From contig NC_084495.1 of NCBI RefSeq assembly GCF_030035675.1, forward strand, positions 7,533,001 through 7,597,000: 64,000 nt of DNA, given 5' to 3'. Positions within the stretch are counted from its first letter, which is position 1. Each line of letters opens with the position of its first letter. Of this stretch, positions 1 through 11,125 are shown piece after piece. The translations under genes were made by a program, and so were the position numbers. A model generated the notes under the pieces. That model searched no databases. It was given only the letters and a program-made list of their open reading frames with translations, and had not been told where the DNA came from. This DNA comes from Rhineura floridana (lineage: Eukaryota > Chordata > Lepidosauria > Squamata > Rhineuridae).

Positions 1-603
1 GGGGTCCCTTCATGATAGTCACAGCCACGCCCCCGCACAGCCACACCCCTTCTAAGATTATACAACCTAATATTATGGAATAACCTGCCCAGGTTTGAAT
101 AAGTTTTTCTGCTTCTCTATCCTTGTTTTTATTATTATTATTATTGTTGTTGTTGTTGTTATTGTTATTATTACATTTGTATACCACCACATAACCGAAG
201 CTCTCTGGGCAGTTTACAACAATTAAAAACAATAAAAACAAATATGCAAATATACAAATTTAAAACACTTAAAAAGAACACTTTAAAAACACATGCTAAA
301 ATGCCTTCTCCTACAACAACAGATGTCCCTAGGAGCTAATCAACATGAAAGAGAAATGTGTTAGCTACTGAGAAGAATCTTCTCAGGAGCTGACTCACCA
401 CCTTTCATTCTGATTGGCTCCAATCATCAGGAAAGGACAAGGAAACATGTTATAAGACCCTTCTCAGTGGCTAAACACACTGTCCTTTCATGCTGATTGG
501 CTCATAGGATGCTGGAGATGTAGGGACCGTGCTGGGACCCTGCTCCCAAAAAAGTAAAGGGTCTAAGACCCTCCCAGGACCCTGGACGACTACACCCCTG
601 TGC
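1..603. repeat. Dispersed repeat copy A, interrupted by a LINE 3' tail
   Basis: Positions 1-45 and about 303-600 match the repeat at 12128-12523 in order and orientation. Shared landmarks are the ATGATAGTCACAG start, TCCCTAGGAGC, two CTGATTGGCT (inverted CCAAT) boxes and a GACCCTGGAC end. Between the two parts lies A/T-rich DNA and a LINE 3' tail at about 127-302. The left end runs out of the window. I do not know the family name. Confidence 0.6.
127..302 (-). repeat. CR1/L3-like LINE 3' tail
   Basis: A run of TTA/TTG triplets is followed by a TATACCACC...GAAGCTCTCTGGGCAG block and A-rich DNA. This is the reverse complement of the 3' UTR found on the L3-like LINEs elsewhere in the window, for example at 9985-10085 and 39541-39735. 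It is inserted inside the dispersed repeat at 1-603. Confidence 0.6.
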
Positions 604-779
604 ATCTGGCCTCATCATTGAATACATTTTGATGTCAGGTCAAGACACACCCTTTTGCACAGGGCGGGCCTATAGGGTGGAGATGAGGTCAGAATTTCCC
701 TCCCATTTAATGTGTATGTATTAATTACAAAGATTGCTTGTAATAATTGAGCTCCTAAGGAGGATAGGAGAGCACCTAT

Positions 780-1420
780 AATAGTTGTGTAGCTTTTTAG
801 CACAACTGCTGATAAGACAGAGGTGTTATGTCTTTCAAGTTCTTGGGTCCCAGAGATGGGGAGGTGGCCTATTCTGGACAGGGTTGCATTCTCCTGAAAG
901 GAGCAGGTCTGTAACTTGGAGATAACTCCTAGATCTAACATTAACACTGGAGTGGCCTGAGTGACCAGGACTACCAGCTACGTCTGATTTGCCAGCTATG
1001 GCCCCTGTTGGACAGAGATGGCTTGGCCACTGTATCCCACACTTGGGTAACTTCCAGACTAGATTATTGCAACACATTCTACATGGGGCTGCCCTGGGCT
1101 CCTACTGGGAGGAAGGGCAGGATATAAATCAAATAATAAATAAATAATAAAACAATTCAGAAAGTTCAGCTGGTCCAAAATGCAGCAGCCAGATTACTGG
1201 CTGGGATTCTCTTTAGGGCTCGCGTAACCTCTGTTCTAAAACAGCCGCACTGGTTGTAAGTTCATTTCTGTGCCCAATTCAAGGTGCTCAAGTTAGTGTT
1301 TAAAGCCCTGAATGACTTTTGGACCCAAATATCTGAAAGACTGCCTCCTTGCCTACAGACCTCTTGGACCTTCAGATCCAGGGGCTTATAATTTAAGACA
1401 GACAAAGGACTTGGGACATC
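780..1420 (+). mobile_element. CR1/L3-like LINE remnant (RT C-terminal part)
   Basis: Broken plus-strand translation gives the C-terminal signature of this LINE group: TSRLDYCNT followed by GLPW near 1045-1095, then QNAAARLLAG-like, QFKVLKLVFKALND-like and ERLPP-like stretches. A short 3' tail of a related element (about 1108-1141, GGAAGGGCAGGATATAAAT) is inserted in it. Many stops and frame changes mark it as old. No start or endonuclease region is present. Confidence 0.65.
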
Positions 1421-2147
1421 AAAGGGGCCAAATGAAAATGTTGTTGCAAACGCCACTCATTTTCTTCCAATAGTGAACTCGGGTGGTGAGTGCCAACAGA
1501 AATGGAGCCAAACCAGGGCCACTGAATATCGAGAGGAAGGTATCAGCATGCTTAGAGGAACAACTGGATTTGCGCAAGTGCACACATTGTTTAGAAAACA
1601 GCAAATGAAGCACCACGGCCACACACCACAAACACACACACACACAGAAACCTCCCACAGCACAATGAGCACTGAGCATGCTTGGTACTCATGGACTGTT
1701 GAAATCATCTGGAAAACAAAACTAGAAAAGCAGAATGGTGGTGATAAGAGCAGAATGTCCTGCATGGAAGGAATGGGTGGCGAGAATCCTAAACGGAGCA
1801 CCTTGCTTTAGGAGGGGACAGGGAATACACTGCAGCATTTTAGAGATGTTTGAAATATTAAGTGTTATATACAATTTTGTTGCAGATCCCACTTGTATAA
1901 CTATTTAAAAAAATAAACCAAAACACTTGTATCACAAATATCACAGTCCAAAAAAGACATTCAAAGGGTAACGCTTTTGGTAGGCAGCCAATATCTAATG
2001 CAAAATGCCTATTTGTTAAAGAATTGTTGTGGAGTGGAATGGATGGTGGCTGTTGATACATCACTGCAAGCAGAGTGATTGCCACCATCCTGTGGTTGCT
2101 CCCATGCCACTCTTGGAAGCGTATGCAGCTTCTGCCCATGTCGGTAG

Positions 2148-2345
2148 GAACACAGGAAGTGGCCCTATACTGAGTCGGAGCATTGGTCCATTGGGCTCAG
2201 TACCGTACTTATTCTATTCTGACTGACAGCAACTCTACAGGGTTTCAGAAGGTGCCCCTCCCAATGCTACCTGGAGATGCTATGGACTGAACCTGGGACC
2301 TTCTGCATGCAAAACATGCGCTCTACCACGGAGCCACAACCCTTC
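2148..2345 (-). repeat. tRNA-derived SINE (type 1)
   Basis: The reverse strand reads GTGGCTC then AGAGCGCATG (A box region), AGGTTCAGTCC (B box), CTACAGGG..CTGTCAGTC and the end GGCCACTTCCTGTGTTCC. These blocks are shared with about fifteen other copies in this window. The copy looks close to full length. Confidence 0.75.
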
Positions 2346-2348
2346 CTG

Positions 2349-3885
2349 GTCAGATAGTTGCAGACCACTGTAGTGATGTCTGCCCCCAAAACAAGATTGT
2401 TTCTGCACCCAGACAATTCAAATTCTGTGCCAAGAAACATATGCTTCTTTGACCTATATGAATTATGCTAGTTTGCCTGGTTTCTCTTATTTTGCAAATT
2501 TGTTTCCCAGTTTTTGCATAATATAATCTAGTTATGATATGGGAGGTTAAAGGACAGACCACACACTGTCTGGGAATCTTATTCATTGATCCTCCATGCT
2601 GTACGAGTTCAGCAGAAGTGTATCTTTGCAACCAAGAAATCTGCCAAGTTTTTCACAAAGCTAAATCCTGGGCCAAATATCCCATTATAGGAGTTTTCTG
2701 CTCTCCCTCAGAATCACAATGTACTCAGTGCCCTGCCTGTAAGTAGATAATGTGTGCAAAGAATCCAGGAGAAATGTAGGAGCAATCACAAGATGGCAGA
2801 GGCTATTGCACTACCCTAGGGAACATATTGTAAGGTCTAAATAATATTCAGGAAACGCTCTCCCCTAGAAAAAAGCCCTAGTGATTCTATTATTGTAAAT
2901 TGGGGTTGAAATAGATGGATCAGTCCCTCCTGACCCTGTGACTCCGACTGCAAAACAAAATTGATAATGAGGTCAAACTTGGTAGACAAGCCTGGCATAG
3001 GGGTCACCAACATGGTGTCCATGAATGCACATATGCCCACAGAGAACTTCTCTGGTGCCCACAAAGTCCCCTCCTAGAGAAGGATTCTGTTGTAGCCAAT
3101 AGAATAGGTTGGAATGTATGATTGGTTGCAGTATGTGTGAGACGCCCACAATACTTCCTTTGGTTTGCAAATGTGCCCATTGGCCCCAAAAAGGTTAGTG
3201 ACTCCTGACTTAACAGATTCGCTTTTGTTGGAAGAATGGGCATTTGCATAACTAAAGAGATGGCCAACTACAGGTAATTTGTTTCCGGAGATATTAAATA
3301 GCTGGAGATCCTCCTGGGAGGTGGTGTGTCTTTCTCCCTATCTCCCCTGATTGGAGGTGATGACACCAAGGTGCCTGTGTGTGTAAAACAAAACAATATA
3401 TGGGCAGTCTCGAAACTGGGTTTCCAGTTTTGAAACTGGGCTTTGCAAAAGACAAAGGCCCGACTTGCTCTATGTAAGGAATTCAGTGCCATAGATTTGG
3501 GATTACCCTAGAAACCTAACGGGAGAGTAGGATCTGTTGGTATGTTAATGCTTTGAGCCTTCCATGTTATGCTCAGCCTGTAAATATGTGTAAATGAGAC
3601 CCTTTATCACAAAAACGGCAACAGTGTCCAACCATCTTCATTCCAAGGAAGCCCAAACCAAAGTATGTGCTATGATACCTGAAACCTCTCACCACTTGAA
3701 GACTAGAGTGCATGTAAAAATATGAAGCAAGATTAAAACAAGCCAGATGTTACCAGGATAGGGGAAGAAAAAAAGGACGTGTGTATGTATGTGGGAGAAT
3801 CCTGAGCCTGGATAACATTCCTTCTGGAGTCCCGAATATGGCAGACTGCAACAATGATCCACGTAGGGTTGTTGACCAGGAAAAC
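2349..3885. other. No gene recognised
   Basis: A/T-rich, non-coding DNA. Short frames are present but none has a recognisable domain or a paired splice structure. An imperfect pair of related sentences around 3000-3190 (GTGCCCACA and TGTGCCCATTGGCCCC) suggests an old degraded repeat. Nothing else is supported. Confidence 0.5.
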
Positions 3886-3890
3886 AACCA

Positions 3891-5196
3891 CAGAATCATA
3901 GAAGAGTAGAGTTGGAAGGGGCCTATAAGGCCATCAAGTCCAACCCCCTGCGCAATGCAGGAATCCAAATCAAAGCATTCCCGACAGATGGCTGTCCAGC
4001 TGCCTCTTGAATGCCTCCAGTGTCGGAGAGCCCACTACCTCTCTAGGTCATTGGTTCCATTGTTGTATGGCTCTAACAGTTAGGATGTTTTTCCTGATGT
4101 GCAGTCGAAATCTGGCTTCCTGAAACTAGAGCCCATTATTCCATGTCCTGCACTCTGGGACGATCGAGAAAAGATCCTGGCCCTCCGCTGTGTGGCAACC
4201 TTTCATGTACTTGAAGAGTGCTATCATATCTCCCCTCAGTCTTCTCTTCTCAAGGCTAAACATGCCCAGTTCTTCCAGTCTCTCCTCACAGGGCTTGGTT
4301 TCCAGTCTTCTGATCATCCTTGTTGCCCTCCTCTGAACCTGTTCCAGATTGTCTGCATCCTTCTTGAAGTGTGGAGACCAGAACTGGATGCAGTATTCAA
4401 GATGAGGCCTAACCAGTGCTGAACAGAGGGGAACTAATACTTCATGCAATTTGGAAACGATACTTCTGTTAATGCAGCCTAATATAGCATTTGCCTTTTT
4501 TGCAGCCACATCACACTGTTGGCTCATATTCAGCTTGTGATCAACGACAATTACAAGATCCTTCTCACATGTCGTATTGCTGAGCCAAGTATCCCCCATC
4601 TTATAACTGTGCATTTGGTTTCTTTTTCCTAAGTGTAGAACTTGGCATTTATCCCTGTTGAATTGCATTCTGTTGTTTTCAGCACAATGCTCCAGCCTAT
4701 CAAGGTCCCTTTGAATTTTGTTTCTGTCTTCCACGGTATTAGCTATGCCCCCCAATTTTGTATCATCTGCAAATCTGATAAGCATGCTTTGTACCTCCTC
4801 ATCCAAGTTGTTAATAAAAATGTTGAAGAGCCCTGGGCCCAGGACCGAACCCTGAGGTAACCCACTCGTTACTTCCACCCAGTTTGAGAAGGAACCATTG
4901 ATAAGCACTCTTTGAGTACGATTCTGGAGCCAACTGTGGATCCACCTGATAGTTGTTCCATCCAGCCCACATTTAGCTAGCTTGCTAATCAGAATATCAT
5001 GGGGCACTTTGTCAAAATCTTTGCTGAAGTCAAGCTATATTATGTCCACAGCTTTCCCAGAGTCTACAAGGGAGGTTACCCGATCAAAAAATGAGATAAG
5101 ATTAGTTTGGCAGGATTTGTTCTTCATAAATCCATGTTGGCTCCTAGTAATCACTGTATTGGTTTCAAGGTGCTTACAGATTGACTGCTTTATAAT
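3891..5196 (-). mobile_element. CR1 LINE, 5'-truncated (reverse transcriptase and 3' end)
   Basis: Minus-strand reading gives a CR1 reverse transcriptase lacking its endonuclease. It begins about SICKHLE, then has the block GFMKNKSCQTNL, the block GLPQGSVLGPGLFNIFINNL, the catalytic FADD at 4762-4773, and the CR1 C-terminal [19 protein letters not shown]. The 3' UTR ends at about 3891 with the CR1 terminal octamer theme (TTCTATGATTCTG on the minus strand). Two in-frame stops are visible: one between DII and LDF at about 5032, and one after NNGL at about 4126. Otherwise the frame is open for 293 codons, so it is a moderately young copy. Its upstream end abuts an LTR-element fragment. Family assignment is firm; activity is not possible in this copy. 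Confidence 0.93.
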
Positions 5197-6260
5197 CTGC
5201 TCCAGAATTTTTAATGCCACCCTCAATTCATCCACCCCTTTACCCTCATGAGGTAAATGAACAGCTATACATTTTTCCACCAGCTCCTCTCTTTTCATTT
5301 TCATGAACTCAGCCATGTTTCTTAGCACTCAGACACTTTTACCACACACTCACAAGTAATCTTTATTTTTTATTCCTTTCACAGTCACACCACTTTTTAG
5401 GGACTGTCTTTTGTTCGTATCCAGACTCTCCTTTTGTTCGTATCCCACCACTTCAGCCATCACATGTGAGGATCCCACAGCTGGCTCTACCTGTGATACT
5501 CCCACCAGGGCCACCACCTGCCAGGATCTCAGCTTTTATTTGTTATCTCACACACTCTAGCACAGATCTCGCAAGACCCCACTGCTAGGCAGCACTACCA
5601 GCCACTTCCTGTAAACAATACTGCCTGAGACTTCGCCTTAGTCTCCTTCTGGCTTCTTGTTACTATGTGTCTGAGTGCCCTTGCCACCCACAACCCCCCT
5701 TGTATTTTTGTCTATAAAGCATACAATCCTGGGTTGCTCTGGATACTTGACGATGTTACAGTATCACCCTTCACCGCTGCCACCATTTATTTGATACTGT
5801 TTCCCTCCAGCCTTGGTAATTACCCTACCCTCCCTTCTGGTCTGTGAATCCCCAGCCAAGGATCAAGCTTTTGGTAAACCAATAAAACTATTTATTTGAT
5901 AACACCAGGAAATAACAAGATTACTTTAGGAATGTTCAACAAGCGTATGGTTTCATATAGTGTCACTCTTTATGTTTTCAGTCTTATATATTCTGCCTAA
6001 ATACCAGCCAAATATAATCCAAACCTCCCTCAGAACTCTGCCAATCACTCCTCGCAACAACTCCTCAACAACTCCCCCCGACTCAGCTGTCATCCTCTCA
6101 TTTATACCTACAGCCATTCAAACACTCAGCCAATAATCATCCAACATTTTCCAGCATTCTAACCCATGTACTCCCCCCTCTCACTCAGTCACTTACCATA
6201 TATCACTTAATAACCCTGCACTTACCATATTTACAGATATTAAAATATGGGGACATCACA
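5197..6260 (-). mobile_element. LTR-retrotransposon fossil (5' LTR, leader, start of gag); broken
   Basis: On the minus strand an LTR-like block (5843-6260) is followed by a leader of about 0.5 kb and then by a short open stretch starting at 5316 whose first 40 residues resemble the N-terminal SAP-like segment of Ty3/Gypsy-type gag proteins. A CR1 LINE occupies the next position. No pol, envelope or second LTR is visible, so this is a broken fragment. The Ty3/Gypsy-type assignment is tentative. It is older than the CR1 copy beside it if the CR1 landed in it, but no target duplication ties the two sides together. Confidence 0.5.
5843..6260 (-). repeat. Long terminal repeat (5' LTR of the fossil element)
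   Basis: The 418-bp block is bounded by TGTGA...TCACA inverted ends. It contains a TATAAAT-like box (minus strand of about 6109) and an AATAAA polyadenylation signal (minus strand of about 5880-5895). It lies directly upstream of the leader. Its partner LTR was not found in the window. Confidence 0.55.
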
Positions 6261-6624
6261 TTAACATCCAAGTAGCATAAGTGATGTGCTCTGCCTTAGA
6301 TTTTTATGCCGCATGATATAATTTTCAACAATATACTAACACTGTTTGGCACCAATTGGACCTGGAGTCATCCGCAGCCTTTCTAAGGCTTTGGAAATGA
6401 GACTGATCGCTTGATGTCACAATTGGGACTTTTCTACATATACTGGACAGAGAAACTTGTGATGCCTTTTATGGGAGATATTCACATGTGATATTAAGTG
6501 CTGGGCAGGGGCAGGAGTTGGGTATTTGTGAGGTTAATGCGCTTTGAGCTTTTGTACTTCTGTTGAAACTAAATAAAGATTTATACAACAAATAAAAGTT
6601 GTCCCAAATTGTCCAACATAAAGC
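6261..6624. other. No gene recognised
   Basis: Flanking DNA between the LTR and a foldback MITE. It contains no coding frame or known repeat block that I can support. Confidence 0.5.
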
Positions 6625-6740
6625 CAGAGCTTGGAAAAGTTACTTTTTTGAACTACAACTCCCATCAGCCCAATCCAGTGCCCATGCTGACTGGGGCTGA
6701 TGGGAGTTGTAGTTTTGAAAAGTAACTTTTCCAAGCTCTG
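6625..6740. mobile_element. hAT-like foldback MITE, 116 bp
   Basis: Ends are CAGAGCTTGGAAAAGTTACT and its reverse complement, with a core holding ACTACAACTCCCATCAG and its inverse. It is flanked by the 8-bp duplication CATAAAGC (6617-6624) and CATATAGC (6741-6748), one mismatch. The 8-bp duplication and CAG..CTG ends are hAT traits. The same ends bound the longer element at 13917-15022. Confidence 0.85.
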
Positions 6741-6748
6741 CATATAGC

Positions 6749-7469
6749 CTATTGTTTTCATGGGGTAGGGGTTGGGGGTGGATGAACAACGGAAATCATA
6801 ACTGGACAAAGGCAAGATCAAGGTCAGCATTGGACTGCAGCTTCAAAGGCTGCCCGCTGGGGCATCTGCATTGGGTCCATAGATGTTCACCAGGGTGTGT
6901 ACTTCTGTCTGTAGCTTTACAGTGAGAATGAGAAACCTAGCTATCCTGGTTTGCTTCTACATCCAGAACCAAGAGAGGGGCTTTCTTGCAGATCACTATG
7001 ACCATCTCCTTGGACTTCTTAGATGATCTGCTAGCATAGACTTACCCTAGCCATTCTTTACATAGTTGATTCTCCACCTCTGAGAGGAGGTTTTTTCCTG
7101 AAGGAAGACCACACCCCTTTCAACTTTTTAAGGTTATGTGGGACCTGTCACCTTTACCAAGGCCCCTGGCATTCCAACTAATAATTTTCAATGTCATCAG
7201 CTGGGCTTGGACTCAGGGAACAAAGGGAGGAATGGGACCAGGAACAAAGGAACTGCTCTCTCAATGGACCAGACACATTGGAACTTGCCTTAGATGTGAC
7301 CCATCTAAGGATCCATACCCATTCACTATACTAGCATTGTATCCCTGAGATCAGCCCAAATTGGCCAGAGGTCCTCCATGCTGGAGATAAGCCTGGATAT
7401 TTAGGAGGCCTGAACAGCTGAGTAAAAGAGCAAGAGACAAATGCGCATTTTTTAAAAAAAAAAACATAA
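6749..7469. other. No gene recognised
   Basis: Unassigned DNA. From about 6840 to 7260 it includes antisense-looking LINE-like vocabulary (for example CCAAGGCCCCTGGCATTCCAA), possibly an old LINE endonuclease region. The reading is too decayed to claim. Confidence 0.4.
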
Positions 7470-7556
7470 GGCTGGGAAAGATCCCTGCCTGAAACCCTGG
7501 ACAGCCACTGCCAGTCAGAGTAGACAATACGAGCTAGATGGACCAATGGCTTTATA
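7470..7556 (+). repeat. tRNA-derived SINE (type 1), 3' half
   Basis: Contains the shared 3' body CCTGAAACCCTGGACAG, CTGCCAGTCAG and GAGCTAGATGGACCAATGG. The tRNA-like head is missing. Confidence 0.65.
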
Positions 7557-7639
7557 TATTCCTACAGCCTGTTTACAACAGGTTTGGGAAGGCATCCTTG
7601 AAAGATCATTCATTAATCTCATTACAATTTGCTCCAGAG

Positions 7640-7815
7640 TTATACTGAATATACTCCATATATTTAAAGTACATTTAAAATACATTGGCCCTCAAAGAAT
7701 CTTGTCAACTGTAGTTTATCCCTCACAGAGCTACAATCCCCAATGCCCTTAACAAATTAGAGTTCCATGGATTCTTTGGGGAAAATAATGTGCTTTAAAT
7801 GTCCTGTAAATGTAT
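7640..7815. mobile_element. Foldback MITE related to the element at 30249-30584
   Basis: Imperfect inverted arms (TTTAAAGTACATTTAAAATA and GTGCTTTAAATGTCC) enclose CAAAGAATC...AGAGCTACAATCCCC and GGATTCTTTGGGG. The same words occur in the Harbinger-like MITE at 30249-30584. The precise ends and target duplication are unclear. Confidence 0.55.
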
Positions 7816-7904
7816 GGGGTACACACAGTGTCTTGAAGTCCTTGTAAGAACAGATGTCAGCAATTGGCAGGGAATGCCAAGAGGTTTTAGTAATTTGTTT
7901 ACAT

Positions 7905-8180
7905 TTTAGTTTAGAATATTTCTACACTGCTTATTTATAAAATATCTTGTAGTGGCTCACAATGTTTTAAAACAAATACCACTCAAATCATACAGGAAAA
8001 ACGAACCAAAAAAACTTAAAAAAAAGAAAGAAAATCACAGTACAGAGAACAGCCACGGTGGTAAACATACATGGCAGGCTCAAAATCAAATCAGTACTCT
8101 TTCAAAGGCTGGTGTTTTTTTTTAAATCTTCCTTAAAAGGCCTGTAGGCTCACATTCCCTGTGGAATGGAATCTAGAGCA
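7905..8180 (-). repeat. CR1/L3-like LINE 3' UTR tail
   Basis: A degraded tail pattern (ACACTGCTTATTTATAAAAT then A-rich DNA) leads on the minus strand from a short coding end at 8110-8150 (CTTTTAAGGAAGAT). It resembles other minus-strand L3-like tails here. Confidence 0.5.
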
Positions 8181-8233
8181 GGGCTCCATCAGAAGATCTT
8201 AAGGGTTGAGGGTCATTCAGGCATTGATACACC

Positions 8234-8372
8234 CCCCCCCAGGATGGGGAACCTGATGCCCTCTTGTTGTTGGAATCTAACTCCTATCATTCCTGACTCT
8301 GGCCATGCAGACTGGGGCTGATGGGAGTTGGAGTTTCAAGAACCTCTGGGATGCCACAGGTTTCTCTGAGCA
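8234..8372. mobile_element. Degraded hAT-like foldback MITE
   Basis: Inverted halves around GACTGGGGCTGATGGGAG, with GGGGAACCTGATGCCC on the left and GATGCCACAGGTTTC on the right. It matches the ACTCCCATCA foldback family seen many times in the window. Confidence 0.55.
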
Positions 8373-8461
8373 CAGCAGTCAGAATCCAATCCATTTGACC
8401 CTGGAAACAGACAGACAGACAGCGCAGACACCTCTAGATAGGTGATATATGTGACTATCAG

Positions 8462-8682
8462 CCAGTATGGTGTAGCAATTAGGATGTCACACTAAGATTG
8501 TGAAGATCCAAGTTCAAAGCCCTACTCAGCCATGAAGATCACTAGGTGTCCTTTCAACCAGTCACACCCTCCCAGCCTGACCTACCTCACAGGGTTGTTG
8601 TGAGGATGAAATGTGGGGCAGACGACACCATGTAGGAGAAAAGGCAAGGTGTAAATGTAATAAATCAATCATCAGTCCATAC
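8462..8682 (+). repeat. Sauria-type SINE (type 2)
   Basis: The tRNA-like head GCCAGTATGGTGTAGCAATT and GTTCAAAGCCC (B box) is followed by CCTACCTCACAGGGTTGTTG, TGAGGATGAAATG and a tail AAGGTGTAAATGTAATAAAT. It is nearly full length and has an L3-like tail, not the BovB-like tail of the copy at 20448. Confidence 0.8.
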
Positions 8683-9125
8683 TGGTCAAGAGGTGGGTTG
8701 TCACATTCTGGAACAGCTAATGTTTCTGGACTGACTTCAAAAGATGCCTCCAAAGAGCTATTTTTGGTCCAAGATTCAAGGAATCATGTAAGGACAGACT
8801 GTCTCAGACTTTCCTAGCCGGGGCAAAACCAAGTATCTGTCCAAAGCAACAGCAGAGGAAGAAGACAGTGAGGAGTCAGTCATACAACACATACACTAGA
8901 CTGGTGTGCAGGCAAAGACCATGACTGTAACCACAGGCAGATGTGGCCCCCTCATGGCTATCCAAGGCCCTTATGTCCTTGATTCCCTCTCTCCATTAAC
9001 TCTACAGAGTGCAAAGACAATGGGAATGAGCGCTAAGCACTTTTTTCAACATTTATAAAATTAATTATTCTATTAACATTTAGCACAACTAATTCCAGAA
9101 GTACAGCTTCACTGGTCTGTTGTAT

Positions 9126-9635
9126 TAAAAACAACAAAGAGTCTTGTGGCAGTGTAAAGACTAAGGCTGTGGGCACTCTAGTTGCTTCAAAGCCAGCAAG
9201 AAAGGCTTTTCTGGCTGTGTTTTGAAGCGACTCTGTCCTCTGCTGGCCACACCTCTCTTCCCCACTGCTGACTTCAGGCCTTTCAGGACAGCTCACAGCA
9301 AAGAGTTGGGTCAGTCACTGTCTCTGCCTGAGCCTACAGCAAAGCATTTCCATTGGCCGCACCTGGAAGGTAAACAGATTGATCTACCAATCAGTTGCAA
9401 AATCTGCCTGAAGCTGAATAATAATTATTTAAAAACTCTTGAGTCAATCCAACCAGGGTTTTAAGGTAAAAAGGGGTGGAGTATGACTGGTGTCACATGC
9501 CCCCATTTTCAGAAAGGAGAGGTGGAGATGCACTGGAATTGGCGCAACAGTAAGTGTGTCTCTACCCTGATACAGTTATTGTGCCATAAGCTTTCATGGA
9601 TCACAATCTCTACTTCATCAGATGCATGAAGTCTG
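9126..9635 (+). repeat. Dispersed repeat split by an insertion of about 405 bp
   Basis: The left half (9126-9164, ACAACAAAGAGTCTTGTGGC and AAAGACTAA) and the right half (9572-9635, ATAAGCTTTCATGGATCAC and CTTCATCAGATGCATGAAG) form one familiar amniote repeat sentence when read in order. About 405 bp (9165-9571) separates them. That insert has an internal hairpin at about 9176-9233 and ends with AGTGTGTCTCTACCCTG. Confidence 0.6.
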
Positions 9636-9984
9636 ATACAGAAAGTGACAATTATTTGAAAGCAAAATTGTTACAGTGACCAATTAACAGGCAACACTGG
9701 TGGGAACACAAACATCCAGGCATTGGTAAGCTAATTAACACATGTGGTGTGATAAAACGAAAACAAAAACTGTAATCTTGATTCAAGCCCCAGGTGACAG
9801 ACAGAAAGGAGTTGCCTGATAAATGGTAATTCAGTAGTTTCCCACTGGAGTTTCGTGTATTTGGGTTCTGTATTGATTCCTCCTGGCCCCCAATACCCTT
9901 AGGATGAGGGTGGGGAGCCTCTAGAGTAGGGATGTTGGAGAATTTTGATGGAAATGGAAATTGCTGACGTTTGCTTATTTGTCC

Positions 9985-10085
9985 CATGTCTATTTATTTA
10001 TTTGTTTATTAAACTTGTATACCGCCCCATAGCCGAAGCTCTCTGGGCGGTTTACAATAACTAAAAATCTAGAAATCAATCTAGC
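9985..10085 (-). repeat. CR1/L3-like LINE 3' tail
   Basis: TATTTATTTATTTGTTTATT is followed by TATACCGCCCCATAGCCGAA and GCTCTCTGGGCGGTTTACAA. This is the same tail as in the repeat at 127-302. Confidence 0.65.
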
Positions 10086-10344
10086 AAATATGATTGGTAT
10101 TCACTGCTGTTGTTGCTTTCTGTCTGCAAATGATACATCATTTATTAAGTCCCCCCAGTTGCATTGCATTTCCTTTGCATTGAAAAAATGCGATGGAATA
10201 ACACAATGGTAACATTAAATTACATAATGTCACCACAGTGAACAGCGAGACAAATTTGTTTTCAGAGGAAGACAAACGGTAGCAGCACAGAAACAGTGCT
10301 TCATGCAATGAATACATGGAGAAATGGGAAGGAAGGACTTCTTA

Positions 10345-10465
10345 TATCTGTACTCCAGATGTGGTTGGATCCCAACTGCTGTCAGTCCCAGCCACCATGG
10401 CCAATAGCTAGGGTTGATGGGAGTTGTAGTTCAGCAATATCTGGACTCCCCACCCCTGTTTTATA
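10345..10465. mobile_element. hAT-like foldback MITE
   Basis: Two inverted halves (ACTCCAGATGTGGTTGGA and its counterpart TCAGCAATATCTGGACT) surround CCAGCCACCATGGCCAATAG and GATGGGAGTTGTAGTTCA, ending CCCCACCCCTG. Confidence 0.65.
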
Positions 10466-10514
10466 GGGACCAGGGCATATCCCCTGACGCACTCTAACCT
10501 GATTGCAGCAAAGG

Positions 10515-10780
10515 GGCTTCCATGGCTGGTCTCCCTGATTGGCCAGAGTAGAGTGGTGGCCAGTGGTGGCTTGTGTCCATTGAGACTGGTAAGGTAAAAT
10601 GCAGGGAGACTCAACAGAAGCAAGAACCAATGACAGGCAGAGCCACCCCCTGACTGGTTGTACGTAAGAAGGCAGGCAGGTGAGGGGAAGGTGAGGTTGG
10701 TGGGGCAGTGACCCATTCACCCCAATGGACCAGCCTACCGATGGTGGTGGCTGAATCCCCACCTGGGAACTTGCAGTCAA
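10515..10780. repeat. Dispersed repeat, family shared with 20795 and 28445
   Basis: Shares CCACCCCCTGACTGGTTGTA, AAGAAGGCAGGCAGGTGAGG, GTTGGTGGGGCAGTG and GGACCAGCC with the regions at 20795-21112 and 28445-29240. No coding capacity is seen, and I cannot name the family. Confidence 0.55.
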
Positions 10781-10892
10781 ACCAGTGCAGGTCCTGATGC
10801 ATATGCTTATTCTGGTGGACCATGGTTCAGGTCTGTCTCAGGGGCAAGCTCTCAATGAACATAAGACTGTTCCCATTACTAACACTTATTTT

Positions 10893-11125
10893 ATTTTATT
10901 TATTTATTGCATTTATATCTCACCTTTCCTCCAGGGAGCTCAACATGGCTCTTCTCCAGCAACATTTTTATCTTCAGAACAACCCTGTGAAGTGGTTAGG
11001 CCTAGAGACTGTTACTGGCCCAAGGTCACCAGTGAGGTTCATTGCTGAGTAGGGATTTGAACCCTGGTCTCCCAGATCCTAGTCCAGCACTCTAACCAGT
11101 ATACCATGCTGGCTGTTTAGGATGG
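10893..11125 (-). repeat. Sauria-type SINE (type 2)
   Basis: The minus strand begins AGCCAGCATGGTATACTGG, has a B box GGTTCAAATCCC and ends in an L3-like tail (GAGCTCCCTGGAGGAAAGGT then ATAAATGCAATAAATAAAT). Full-length layout. Confidence 0.8.

Noticed and set aside
4126-5007. 293-codon minus frame as a host gene
   Set aside because: It is the CR1 reverse transcriptase (FADD, GSVLGP, CR1 C-terminus).
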